From the NCBI GenBank assembly GCA_026936335.1, contig JAPMXV010000070.1, forward strand, positions 124,001 to 188,000: a stretch of 64,000 bases of DNA. Reading direction: 5' to 3'. Below, one piece after another: positions 9,343 through 20,600 of this stretch. The translations under genes and the position numbers were made by a program. This DNA is from Mantamonas sphyraenae. Its lineage: Eukaryota > CRuMs > Mantamonadidae. Within the stretch, counting starts at the first letter, position 1, and each line of letters starts with the position of its first letter. A model generated the notes under the pieces. The model had not been told where the DNA came from, ran no database searches, and saw only the letters and a program-made list of their open reading frames with translations.

Positions 9343-11042
9343 ATGAACGGGACAAGTCAGGGAAAGGAAGGGGCATGGGAGATGGTGAGAGTGGTTCGAG
9401 TGCACGCAGATGGTGTACGAACGGTGTGGATGGGGGTGACGGAGGGTGGGGATGGGATGCGGTTGGAGGTGGGAGTGGACGGGGGCGCGTACATTTGGGG
9501 CCGGTTGGTTTTGGGAGAGATCGGGTTTGCGTGTGGGATGGAGGAGGTGGAGGATGGTGGAGAATGGGTGAGCGAGGTGGGACAGGTGGGGGAGGTTGAG
9601 TGGATGGAGTTGGTCAAGGATGTAGGTTTGGAAGAGATGGTGGGGGGGGGGGAAAGGGGCCGGCACTGACACGGGAAAGCAGAGTGTGATCGTGTGCATG
9701 GTACAGGGAAGGATGATATACTGCAGACGATGGGAGGGCGGGTGTGGAATGGTGGCAAAGGCACAGAGTGAAGAGGCGGTGCAGATGGTGAGGCTGATGG
9801 AAGAGATGGATGCGCGGCGGGAGTTGCTTGTGGCACATGGGGTCACGGGTGGAGAAGGAGTGCCTGACGAGACGATGTGTGCGATGATGGATGCAGCAGC
9901 GGACGGGGATGTGGACATGGTGGAGGCGCTTGTGCTGGAGCTGGGAATGGATGTGGATGCAGTGGATGAGTTTGGGCGGACGGCATTGTTTTACGCGGCA
10001 GAACACGGGTACGGGATGGTGGTAGACAAGTTGGTGGTGGAGTTTGGGGCGGATGTCAACGCTGCGGATGAGGATGGCTGGACAGCATTGTTGTCGGCCG
10101 TAGAGGAGGGGCATGAACCCCTCGTTCAAACCCTTCTGGAACACGGGGCGGATGTCAACGCTGCGGATCAGGATGGCTGGACAGCATTGATGTCGGCCGC
10201 GGAACACGCCCACGAACCCATCGTTCAAACCCTCATCAACCACGGCGCGGATATCCACGCAACCACTTTGGATGGAAACACCGCGCTGATGTCGGCCGCG
10301 GAACACGCCCACGAACCCATCGTTCAAACCCTCATCAACCACGGGGCGGATGTCAACGCTGGGAACCAGAAAAGGATGGACAGCATTGATGTCGGCCGCG
10401 GAACACGCCCACGAACCCATCGTTCAAACCCTCATCAACCACGGCGCGGATATCCACGCAACCACTTTGGATGGACACAACGCATTGATTTCGGCTGTGC
10501 AACACGCCCATGGACCCCTCGCACAAACCCTCATCAACCACGGCGCGGATGTCGACTCCACGTTGACCACAGGGATGACGACGCTGATGTTTGCGGCAGG
10601 ACACGGGCACGTGGATCTGGTGGAGATGCTTCTACGCTGTGGAGCAGACGTGACAGCGAGGCATGCCAACGGGTGGTCCCCGCTAGCCTTTGCGGCCTAC
10701 AACGGCGAAACCCAAGTTGCTCAGCTCCTTGTCGAGCACGGATCCGAGGTGGATGCCCATGATGACAACCATGAGAACGGGTGGACACCGCTGATGTGGG
10801 CGGCACAGCAAGGACACCTGGAGACGGTGGACAAGTTGCTGCAGTGGGGCGCAGACGTCACTCTTGCCACCACGGACGGCTGGACAGCCCTTCACAGTGC
10901 AGCACTAGGAGGACACCCCGAGACAGTGGTGTCACTCGTCCAACAGGGTGCAGACATGAATGCCCGCGAAGATCTTGGCTACACCGTCCTCGACGCGGCC
11001 CTCCAAAGTGCAGACGTTGACACCATCGCCTTGTTACTGTAA
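9343..11042 (+). CDS. ankyrin-repeat protein, divergent member of the local family, one frameshift
   Basis: Two exons, 9343-9621 and 9683-11042. The 61-bp intron has a GTAGGT donor and CACTGAC before an AAAGCAG acceptor. Exon 1 (HADGVRTVWMGV, RLEVGV, GRLVLGEIGFACGM) aligns with exon 1 of the ANK genes after 22 kb. The donor falls seven residues after the conserved Trp in both, so the gene structure is homologous. Exon 2 begins VIVCMVQGRM, then a short helical segment and about 12 ANK repeats (DGWTALMSAAEHAHEP type). The frame breaks at an A4 run (10370-10373); removing one A restores GNQKGWTALMSA, about 545 residues in total. An upstream in-frame ATG at 9316 is possible. The stop lies 29 bp from the convergent DnaJ stop. 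Confidence 0.75.
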
Positions 11043-11071
11043 CCAACTACATCCACTAATCACCCCCACCC

Positions 11072-13328
11072 TCACTCACTCTCCTCCCCACTATCCACAC
11101 CCCCATCTCCACTCTGCCCCACCAACCGATCCACCAAATTCGCCCTCAAATTCGGCGCCAAGTCCTCCTCCAACTCCACCGCCTGCAACGTCTTGACAAT
11201 CCCATGCATCTTGCCCCTGCCCATCTCCTCCCCTTCCTCCTCCCCGTCCTCCACCGCTTCCTCCTCCATCTCATCCCCGCCCACCCCGCCTCCTCCTCCG
11301 CTCCCGACTCTCCTCCTCCCACCCACTTGCGGGATGTGCACCTTAAAGATATAATACATCTTGCCCCGCCCCGCGCTTGGATTGTCCAGGGCCATTGGGA
11401 AGCCCATCCCCTCAAACACCTTGCGGTGGTTCGGCTGCGTCCCTGGCGCAACCTCCACCTGCACGTGGCTCCCGTCCAGACTCGGCAGCGTCAGCTGCGT
11501 GCCCATCATCGCCTCCGTCAGCGTGATCGGCACATAGCAAATGCAATCAAACCCCTTGCGCCGAAACACCGCGTCGTCCTGCGGCTCGAAAATCAACCAC
11601 AGATGCCCGTACACACTCCGGTCGCTTCCGTGCAGAATCCGGTTCCCTTCGTTCTCAATTCGCTGCTGGTCCCCCTTGCGCACCCCGGACGGAATCTTCA
11701 GCGTCATCCGCATGTGCGTCTCGGTCAGCCCGCGCCCACCGCACTCTCCACACGCACGCACCACCTCGATACCCGTGCCGTTGCACTCTGCACACGGCAG
11801 CTGCACCATGCTCATAAACCCGCCCTGCGTGTGGTGGATGATCTTTGTCCCGTTGCACGCACGGCACACTTGCGTCCCGCCCAGCGCCGCTCGCGTGCCC
11901 CTGCACTGCGCACACAGCAGCAGACGTGCATACGACACCTCCTGCTCGCCCCCCAGCACACATTCCGTCAGACTCACTGGCACCTGCAGCACCACGTCGT
12001 GTTCCCCCGGCGTGATTTCGTTGCTGCGAATCAGCGACATCGCCGCCTTGCCTCCCTCTGCCCCGCCCGACGACCCGCTGCTGCTCCCGCTCCCGCTCCC
12101 GCTCCCACCTGCGCCTCCACCGCCCCCGGTGCTGCGTGTCGCCGACGTCGAGTTGGACGACGTCGTGCTCGTCGACGACACCACCACCCGCCCTCCTTCC
12201 TGCACATTCTGGATCTGCGCACTTGTCGTCTGCGAGTCTGCCGACCACGTACGTGTGTGGCCCGTCGCAAAGCTCGTCTGCGACTCCATTTCCATGTTTT
12301 GCACCCGTCGCTTCAGCAGTTCCATGTCTCCCTGCAGCCGCTGCCTGCTCTCCACCTCGTTCTGCGACTCGGTGCGTGTCACCACCCCACTCGACGACCT
12401 CTCCTGCTGCGTCGTCATCTCGCTGAAATTGCGTTGCATCCGTTCGCCCTGCCTCCTCACCCGCTGTTCCACCGTCACGCTGTGCACCCGGTTCCCGGCG
12501 GTCCCACCCGGCGCCCCTACTGGAATCTTCGCGAACAACCGCGCACGTTTTGCGTCCACAGGGCTCTCCTGCTCCTCCAGGGCTCGCTTCTTGCCCCCCC
12601 ACCATGCTCTTGGCCGCCTGTGCCAGCAAGTCCTCCAGGTGTTCGTCCCGTTCCTCGCGCATGCTCCCGTCCCCCTGTACACCATCCACCTCGGCCCTTC
12701 GCGCAGCCACTTCCCGGTTGTATGCCGCTGCTCGCCTTCGTTCCAACTCCTCCATCCCAAACCGGTCGTACACCGCACGCCATTCCGGCGTCGACAGCAG
12801 CTTGTATGCCTCCAGCGTCCGTTGCCACATGGCGCTGTCCTCCTCCGCCTGTGCCGCCGTCTTTTTTTGCGCCCGGATCTTGTCCACGTGCAGTTGCTTT
12901 GCCTTGCGTGTAAACGCACGCTTGATGGCCCGTCCGTCCGCATTGCTGTCCACGCCCAGCACGCTGTACAGCGACTCTGTCTCGCTCATGCTCTCTGCGT
13001 GCGACCGCACACTTGCTGCACGCATCGTCCCACCAGAAGGTTCGGCCTTGGGCGACCGACACCGCGTCGACGTGCTTCCACTGCTGCTGCTCCGTGCCGC
13101 TCCCGTGCTCTCTCCCGCCACGCTGTTCATTGGTGTCGGAGGCACGCGTACGAGCTCAGGCACCCTCTCTTTGCCGCCTCCTTGCAACCCGCCGGCTCCT
13201 ACCCCACCATCGCTCGAAATTGCTCCGTTTTGGCCTCCGGCCCTGCCTCCGCCTCCGCTTCCCATCCTCTCCAGCTGCCGCAGTGCGGCCGCTATCGTGT
13301 CTTCTTTGCTTGCTTCCATCAAAAACAT
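11072..13328 (-). CDS. class-I (type A) DnaJ/Hsp40 with altered HPD motif
   Basis: About 751 residues if a frame change at a C7 run (12594-12600) is corrected. Order: Ser/Gly-rich N terminus; a J domain from about residue 118 (SLYSVLGVDSNADG, then EAYKLLSTPEWRAVYDRFG); a charged coiled-coil region; a Ser/Gly-rich linker; a zinc-binding domain with four CxxCxG motifs (CAQCRG, CRACNG, CAECNG, CGECGG); the client-binding C-terminal domain (KIPSGVRKGD); and an acidic tail. The J-domain signature is HVD, not HPD. In the family HPD is needed to stimulate Hsp70 ATPase, so a changed or lost co-chaperone activity is inferred. A start at 13319 is also possible. Alternatively a 34-nt phase-0 intron (GTGGGG to GAGCAG) would also restore the frame. 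Confidence 0.85.
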
Positions 13329-13639
13329 GCACACCGATGCTTCTGCCTCCTCTACCCCTTTGGCCCGGTTTGGTTTTTTCTTGTCTCGGCTTGCGTTTCC
13401 AGAAAGAAACTTCCTGAAGCCTGCTCTCGCCGATCGATTGCCTCCGCCGGCGCACACACACTCCTCCCACTGCACACCCGCCCGCACCCTCCCGCCCTAT
13501 CCCCGAGTCACACAGCCATCCTCCAAACTCTCTTTCTTTCATTCCCTGGGCTCTCACCTCACCCCGGTCATCCCCGGCAGCTTCCCCGCCTCCCCATCCT
13601 CCTCCTCCTCCTCCTCCTCCTCCTCCTCCCTCATCTCCC
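13329..13639. other. spacer between two minus-strand genes
   Basis: Contains (TCC)n/(GGA)n trinucleotide runs near 13595-13635 and the presumed leader of the DnaJ gene. An in-frame Glu-rich minus-strand stretch (13555-13680) may be an alternative tail for the upstream membrane protein. Nothing else is supported. Confidence 0.5.
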
Positions 13640-14242
13640 TCAACATCTCCTCCAACCGCTCCACCTCACCATCATCATCATCCCCTCGTTCCACTCACCG
13701 CCCTCGTCCCACTCCTCCCCCCCCTCCCCGTCCTCCACCCCCACCCCCACCCCTCTCCTCCTCCTCCTCCTCCCATGAACACTCCCCACCACAATCATGG
13801 CCCATGACGCCCCACACAACATCACCACCCCGCAAAACAACTGCCGGCTTTCCCCAAACACCTCCACCGCCCTCACCGTCCACCCTGCCTCCCACACACA
13901 CACGACCCCGCTTATACACACCATCCCCAGCCCCATGCACTGTAGCAAATACGCCCACAGTAACGCTAGCCTCCTCATTCTACGCTTTTCCTTTTCCGTC
14001 ACCCGATGCCTCTCTCTCGGCCGTCTCTGCCTCTCCCTCTCCACCACCGCTTCCTCATCCCCACCACATATCCTCCACCCGCATCCTCCCTCCACGCTCT
14101 CAATGGTCGCTGCAAACCCCGGCGTCCACCCCGTGTCAGCACATCATTCCCACTCCCCACCTCTACTCTCCTCCCCACCCACCCTACCTCCAGATCTCCC
14201 TCCGTCGCTAAGACTGTCACTATCCCACCCGATTCCCACCAT
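13640..14242 (-). CDS. small two-helix membrane protein, unassigned
   Basis: Inferred exons 14242-14188 and 14109-13640. The 78-bp intron has a GTAGGG donor, CTGAC inside and a TTTGCAG acceptor, and the phase-1 junction is consistent. The 174-residue product has an acidic/Gly start (MVGIGWDSDSLSDGG), a basic stretch (RERHRVTEKEKRRMRR) and two hydrophobic segments (LALLWAYLLQCMGLGMV..., LFCGVVMLCGASWAMIVVG). A Gly/Arg then acidic tail follows. The C-terminal end is uncertain: a neighbouring frame ending near 13555 encodes VERLEEMLREM plus a Glu run and may be an alternative last exon. No family recognised. It is divergent from the small membrane gene at 14450 (207 bp between starts). Confidence 0.5.
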
Positions 14243-14449
14243 GCTCCGCCCTCGTCACTCGATCCTGTCCATCTCTCTTGCCCCACGGGCGCGCTCCGAG
14301 CCAAACAAGGCAAAACTCCACCGTCCGTTTCTCCGCCGTTTCCCCGCCCGCCCTCACACCACCCATCCCGTGCCCAACACGCTGACCCGGCCCTCCTCCT
14401 CCACATCCCGCTTCCCCCCTCCCCACCCCCTCCCACCTCCTCCACAGCC

Positions 14450-14701
14450 ATGGCACTCACGTTCAAGGGCATCGGCAAAAACCTGGGCTACTGCTCTCTC
14501 AGCGTCGCCGTGGTGTTTTTCTTCCTCTCCCTCATCCTGGGTTACGTCGAAGGCGGCCTCACCCTCACTGCCCTCGACTTTATCGGCTCTTCCAACCAGC
14601 TCTTTATTGCCATCATCTGGTTCGTTGCCGCCTCTCTCATCCTCACCCTCAACCCCTACTACGACGAGGACGAGCTCATCGACGCGCGCAACGACGAGTA
14701 G
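14450..14701 (+). CDS. 83-residue membrane protein, two predicted helices
   Basis: Frame MALTFKGIGKNLGYCSL... with helix 1 around residues 15-36 (LSVAVVFFFLSLILGYVEG), a short loop (LTLTALDFIGS) and helix 2 around 50-68 (LFIAIIWFVAASLILTL). The acidic tail reads YYDEDELIDARNDE. The clear ATG in the context ACAGCCATGG, balanced hydrophobicity and compact placement support a real gene. The preceding CCTCCACAG could also be an acceptor, making this a last exon. No family identified. It lies 70 bp upstream of the Prp40-like start. Confidence 0.6.
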   Translation: MALTFKGIGKNLGYCSLSVAVVFFFLSLILGYVEGGLTLTALDFIGSSNQLFIAIIWFVAASLILTLNPYYDEDELIDARNDE

Positions 14702-14771
14702 ACACGTTGCCCCCACCCCCCCCTCCCCCCTCCCCCTCTCCCTCCTCCCTCCTCTTGCACAATCACACTCA

Positions 14772-16528
14772 ATGGACCTGTTCTCAAACCAACCCACTTC
14801 ACCTTCCCTCTCCCACCCACCCAAACCCCCGCCCCCCGTCGCACCCATGTCCACACGCTCCCCATGGTCTGAGCACATCGCCCCCAACGGTGCCAAGTAT
14901 TACTACAACGCCATCACCAAGCAGTCCACATACACCCCGCCTCCAGGCTGGCCCAATCCAGGCGCACCTCCCGCCCCGCAACTGGGCCCCAGCACCAACC
15001 TCCTCCCTCCGAGTGGAAAACATACTACCACCAGGGCAAACCCTACTACCACAACCCACGCACGGGTCAAACCGTCTGGGAGCTCCCCACCGCCTCCTCC
15101 TCCTCCTCTGCAGCGCCCTCCCAATCCTCACCCACCCCCACTGCCACCCCCACGGCCACCCCCACCACCACCACCACCACCAAACCATCCGCGAGCCCGT
15201 CCAAACCCAAACGAGGTGGCAAACCACACTACAAGAACAAACAGGCGCGGCAGGATGCGTTCACCGCCATGCTCGACGAGCTGCAGGTGCCGTCGGACCA
15301 GCCCTTTGAAGACGCCTTTGCCACCATTTCACAGGACGAGCGGTACAACGCAGTCACCAAACACAACGACCGCAAACGCATCTACGCGGAACACATGCAA
15401 CGGAAACGCAAGGAAGAAAAGGCGGCGGCACGGGTTGCTCGCAAACGAGCACGCGACCGTTTCCTGGCCATGCTCACAGACACACCCACCCAGGATCTGC
15501 CCATGCATCTGTCCTACACTGCGTTTGCCCACCTGCACCGCGACCACGAGGCCATGCAGGACGGCACGCTCTCCCCTCAGGACAAGATCGACCTGTTTGA
15601 AGACCACATGCACACACTCGAGTCCACCCATCGTCGTATGCGTTCCACCCGGCACGAACAACACGCGCTGGCCCTCCACGAGTTGTACCGCCAGCACCGC
15701 ATCCATTCCTGGGCCCAAGCACAGGCCAAACTTGCCAACGACAAACTCTTTGCCCATGTCCACCCGTACCATGCCCTACGTGCCCTCCAGGACTATCTCC
15801 AACGCGTTGGCTTGCATCCTTCCCACTCTGTGCGCTCGCTCAAGCAACACACCTTTCGCACCGAACGCAAACGGCGCGAGGCCTTTGCCACCCTCCTTCG
15901 CTCACTTGCGGACGACGGCCAGTGGCACGCACGCTCGCCCTGGGCCGATGTGCTGGGCCTCGTCAGGCCACACGACGCATACACACAGCTTCTGGGCCAG
16001 CTGGGTTCCACTCCGGTGGACATTTGGCGCGAGGTGCTGCGTGAACGCCAGGACATCCAACGCAAGCAACGGGCCATTGTGCGAGACATCCTGGCCCACA
16101 ACGAGTTTGTAGTGGCCACCGACACAACCCTGGACCAGCTCACCCAGGCCCTGGCAGACCATCCGGACACCAAACGCGTCAACAGCGCGCTCCTGCCGGC
16201 CATCCTCGACGACCTGCGTCACCGCGCCCAGCAGGACAAGGATCGCAAAAAGGTGCGCTTCCAACGCTTTGTCGACCTCCTCAAAGCCACCCCGGACATC
16301 CACTACGACACACCCTGGTCCACAGCACGCGACCTCCTCCTCAACCACCCGGCCTTCCAAGACATTGAAGCCGAAGACGAGCGCACCACACTCTACACCG
16401 GGTACACACGCGTCCTCCGCAAGCACCTCGCCCCATCATCCTCAGCCGCTGCAGGTGACAAGCGCCCACGTGACGACGATGACGGTGACGAGGGTCGCGA
16501 CGACAAGAGGCAACGTGTCGAAGAATGA
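14772..16528 (+). CDS. PRP40: Prp40-like splicing factor with two WW domains and FF repeats, apparent frameshift
   Basis: WW1 (WSEHIAPNGAKYYYNAIT then YTPPPGW) is in the frame of the ATG at 14772. WW2 (EWKTYYHQGKPYYHNPRTG then VWELP) and all that follows lie in another frame, so one base appears missing near 14990-15010; no plausible intron bridges it. After a Pro/Thr linker come FF-type helical repeats, the first beginning QDAFTAMLDELQV and ending with a long basic helix. The tail is acidic/basic (DDDDGDEGRDDKRQR). Prp40 bridges U1 snRNP and the branch-site complex in early spliceosome assembly, which fits the WW-WW-FF order. Corrected length is about 585 residues. Its stop is 12 bp from the convergent NICN1 stop. 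Confidence 0.82.
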
Positions 16529-16540
16529 ACCTGTTCACAT

Positions 16541-17568
16541 TTACACATTGCTGGACTTGTTGTTGGCACTGCTGCGGCGACGTATGCGTTGCGGAAGCAC
16601 TGCACGCACCACACGCTGCCCGTTGCCCAGTTGGATTTGGTAGCGTTTGTCCACGCGTCCCTTGTGGTACGCCTTTACCAACTTGCGTATCTCCTTGCCA
16701 TGGCGACTGACCTGTTCCACCTGTGCCACCACCCCGCGTGCTTCCACCACCTCCTCCTCCTCCACCTCCCCCTCTGCCCCGACCTTCTTCTTGCCCACCT
16801 CACTGCTGCCACTGCCCAACGACGACGACACCACCGAGCTATTCTTGCTGCCAATCCCACTGCTGCTGCTTCCCACCAGGTTCGAGGGCAGCTTCAGCCA
16901 CAGCTTCTGCTGTTCGCGGACGGTGAAAAACTCCAGCTGCTCCAGCCGGAACGTCTTCCAGTTGCTCGACGGCTGAAACAGAAAGATGCGCAGCCAAACC
17001 ATGCCTGTGCTTGCGTCAAACGAGCCGTCAAACTGGCGTGCGTCAATCAGATGCCACAGCTGAGCCTCGCTCTCGCAGTGCGGCCGCTTCATCAGCGTCA
17101 CCTCCTTCAACACACTCTCCCATCCCTCCGCCTTGTAGTCCGACATGGTGTACGGCGTCCGTGTGTGCACAATGCTTAAACTCGCCGTGTAGTAATTTTT
17201 GAATCGAATGTACATCAGCTGTGGGTGTGGGCGCGTGATGTTTAGCGCGGGAACCGCCACTTCTCAGCCCCCCCCGGGCCCCGGGGCCCCTTCTCACCAC
17301 TCACTGGGTCGCTTTGCTTGAACGACACGTCCACGTAGAACTGCACCGGCTTGTCCGACTGTTCGTGGGTGTGCGTGTGCAGCACCACGGGCATGGGCAC
17401 GCAGATGAGGCCACCACCGCGTTGCTGCTGCTTCTTTGCCCCGCCACCTTGTTTCCTCTTGGCTGTCGTCTCCCCTCGTCGATCCTTCCTCCCTCCTCCT
17501 CCTTTGATCAGTGTCCCACTGCTGCTGCTCGACCCACCCATCACCACCGAGTTGGCTGGGGTCGACAT
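16541..17568 (-). CDS. NICN1: nicolin-1 homologue (tubulin polyglutamylase complex subunit)
   Basis: Exons 17568-17305 and 17218-16541, an 86-bp intron (GTGAGT donor, CCCACAG acceptor, phase 0); 313 residues. The core matches nicolin-1: FYVDVSFKQSD, then IRFKNYYTASLSI (compare ITFKNYYTAFLSI in the vertebrate protein), LWHLIDARQFDGS, and LRIFLFQPSSNWKTFRLEQLEFF. It is longer than the roughly 213-residue vertebrate protein because of a Gly/Lys-rich N-terminal extension and a Ser/Gly/Glu insert. Nicolin-1 belongs to the TTLL1 polyglutamylase complex that modifies ciliary tubulin, implying a ciliated or flagellated organism. It is divergent from the ANK gene at 17634, with 65 bp between start codons. 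Confidence 0.8.
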
Positions 17569-17633
17569 TGCGTGCGTGTGGGTGTGTTTCTGTTCAATTG
17601 GCGCCGCGCGTGCTCACCCAACCCACCCACCAA

Positions 17634-20600
17634 ATGCCCATCCAGGTGCGCGTCCACCGTGTTCAGTGGGACCGTGCCATGGGCGCTGGTGTGTGGACAG
17701 GTGTCACCGAGTCGGGCGACCGCGTGGACTTTCAGGTGGCACCCAACACGCCATCGCAGGTGGGCATCACCCTGCGTGTCCAGGACAACGACTCCAATGC
17801 GTGCAGAATCTACTCTGCCACTTTGGACGGCCCTCGCGCTTCGCATGCGTGTCACTGGGTGCATGGCCACACGTTTGACCTGTGCTGGGACGGTGGGGAT
17901 CCTGATCCTCTGGTTTCCCTGTTTGGCCAATCCCCAGGCTCAGAAATCACCCTCGCTGCAGACACCAATGCGCACACAGAGGCAGCAATCATGTCCATTG
18001 GCAATGCACACGACCCACAGGTGACCACGGCACTGATTGACGCGGTCAAGCACGGTTCCTTGGCACCGTTTGCAGAACACGGCCTCCCTCCAGCCCACCA
18101 GCTCGATGGTGCAGACGACGACGACGACGAATTGGCCTCGTCTGCGCTCATGTGGGCTGCCAGGTTGGGCCACGTGGACATCTTTCGGGAACTGTGCCAA
18201 GCCGGCGCAGATTTGCACTTTTTCAACATTCTGGGCGACACGGCACTCGTCTGGGCCGCAAAGGCCGGCAACATGGATGTGATTGATGAAGCGTGCACTC
18301 TGTTTGGGCCCACGGTGCTGTTGTCCACCACCGTGTATGGTCGCACTTTGTTGATGGTTGCAGCCGTGCTGGGCAACGAGGAGCTGGTGCACAGGCTCCT
18401 CCAGGTCGCTCCCATCGAGTACTTGGACGCAGTCGATGCAAACGGGAAAACAGCGTTGCGTTTGGCATGGGACGAGTATCACGAAGGGATTGTGCAGATG
18501 CTTGCAGACAAAGGGGCTGCCATGGAGAACCCATCGCAGATGCTGGTGGACTCTGCCAACGAGGGCCTGGAAGACATGGTGCAGACCTTGTTGTTGCGAT
18601 TCGGCAACCACGACGTAAACGCGTACAGCGAAGAAGGATGGACGGCATTGATGGCTGCTGCGATCAATGACCACACGAGTGTGGTCAACCTTCTCCTGGA
18701 CCACGGGGCAGACGTCAACGCTGTGGAAAGCCATGGCAAGGGGTACACAGCCCTCACCATGGCCATTGCGTACAATCGCACCACCACGGCCCTTGTGTTG
18801 ATTGAACTGGATGGGATCAGGCTGGACCAACGCACCGAGGATGGCTGGACGCCGCTGATGTTGGCTGCAGAACGCGGCTTGGAGGACGTGGTGGCATCTC
18901 TCCTTGCACACGACGTGCCTGTGAATGCCGTCAAGGACCACCTTGGATGGACTGCATTGATGAGTGCCTGTCTCAACGGCCACGTGGGCGTTGCGCGGAT
19001 GCTGCTGGAGGCCAATCCCGAACCCGTCATCCCTTGCATGGCCAACGGGTGGACGCCGTTGATGAGTGGGGCCGAGCGAAATCACACGGACATTGTGGAT
19101 GTGCTTGTGGAGGAATACGGCGCCGATGTGAACCAGCGTTGCGACGATGGCAGTGCTGCGCTGGACATTGCCGTGCAATCGATGGCGGAGGACGTAGCGT
19201 TGCGTCTGCTGGCCAAGGGGGCGCATGTGAATGTGACACGCGACAACGGATGGACTGCATTGATGGTGGCCTCGGAAAAGGGCATGGTGGACCTCGTGGA
19301 TGCGATGGTGCGTGTGTATGGGGCCGAGTTGCACGCTCGCCGCGACGGCGGATGGACCGCGCTGATGAGTGCATGCTTGCATGGGCATGTGGACATGGCA
19401 AGGCTGCTGTTGGGCCACGGGGCCAATGCCAACGACCGGGTCAACAACGGGTGGACGGCCATGATGAGTGCGGCGGAACAGGGCCACACAGACGTGGTGG
19501 TGGTGTTGGTGGAACACGGTGCGGATGTCAACGCACGCAAACAGGACGGATGGACGGCGTTGGCACGTGCGGCGGCAGAGGGCCACGTGGACACCGCGGT
19601 GGCGCTGTTGGACGCAGGGGCAGACATCGACTCGTCCGCGTCTGGTTGGACGCCTGTCATGTCAGCTGCGCAGAGGGGCCGTGGAGACATGGTGGAGATG
19701 TTGATCGCACGTGGAGCCTCTGTAAACCGCACCTGCGATGTGGGGTGGACGCCGTTGATGGTGGCAGCAGAGAGTGGGTTGGTCGAGGCGGTGCGTGCCA
19801 TGGTGCAGGTGCACGAGGTGAATGTGAACCAGGGCATGCCGGATGGATGGACGGCACTCATGAGTGCGTGTGGCCAGGGGGGCAGTGAGACGGTGCAGCT
19901 GTTGCTGGAAGCTGGGGCGGATGTGCACCAGTGCAAGAGGGATGGGTGGACGCCGCTGATGAGTGCGGCCGAGGGAGGCAACGTGGACGTGCTTGCCATG
20001 CTGTGTGACGCAGGCGCAGAGGTGAACGAGTGCAAAGGCAACGGGTGGACCGCGTTGATGTGTGCGGCGGACAAACAGCAGGAAGAGGCTGGATTGTGGC
20101 TGGTGGACCACGGCGCACGCGTCGATGCATGCACCCGGGATGGCTGGACGGTGCTGATGATGTGTGCCAACAAAGGATTGACACGGCTCGTGGAGGTGTT
20201 GGCGGACCGCGTGGACATTGCGCATCGACGCCCCGCAACAGGGTGGAATGCATTGATGAGCGCCTGTGTCGGCGGCGTCCTCCCCACCGTCGAGGTGCTC
20301 ATGGCACACGGTGCAGACGCAAACTCGTGCAACACGGATGGTTGGACCGCCTTGATGGCCGCTGCCGAGCTGGGATGGGCGGACATTGTGCGTGCCTTGT
20401 TGCGAGAGGGTGCTCACGTCGACACACGCAAGGACAACGGGTGCACTGCGTTGTGTGTGGCGTGCGAGATGGGACGCAGCGCCGTGGTGGAGGTGCTCTT
20501 GGACGCAGGCGCAGATGTGTACGTGTCCATGGACAACGGTTGGACTCCGTTGCGCTGGGCCCTGAACGCAGGCGCCTTTGACATTGTCACTGCGTTGGTG

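Noticed and set aside
9622-9660. GTGGGG at about 9640 as donor of the 9.3-kb ANK gene
   Set aside because: GTAGGT at 9622 matches the conserved exon end of the paralogues to the residue.
11204-13778. Long plus-strand frames opposite the DnaJ gene
   Set aside because: Low-complexity His/Pro/Ser translations; the minus strand has the J domain and CxxCxG motifs.
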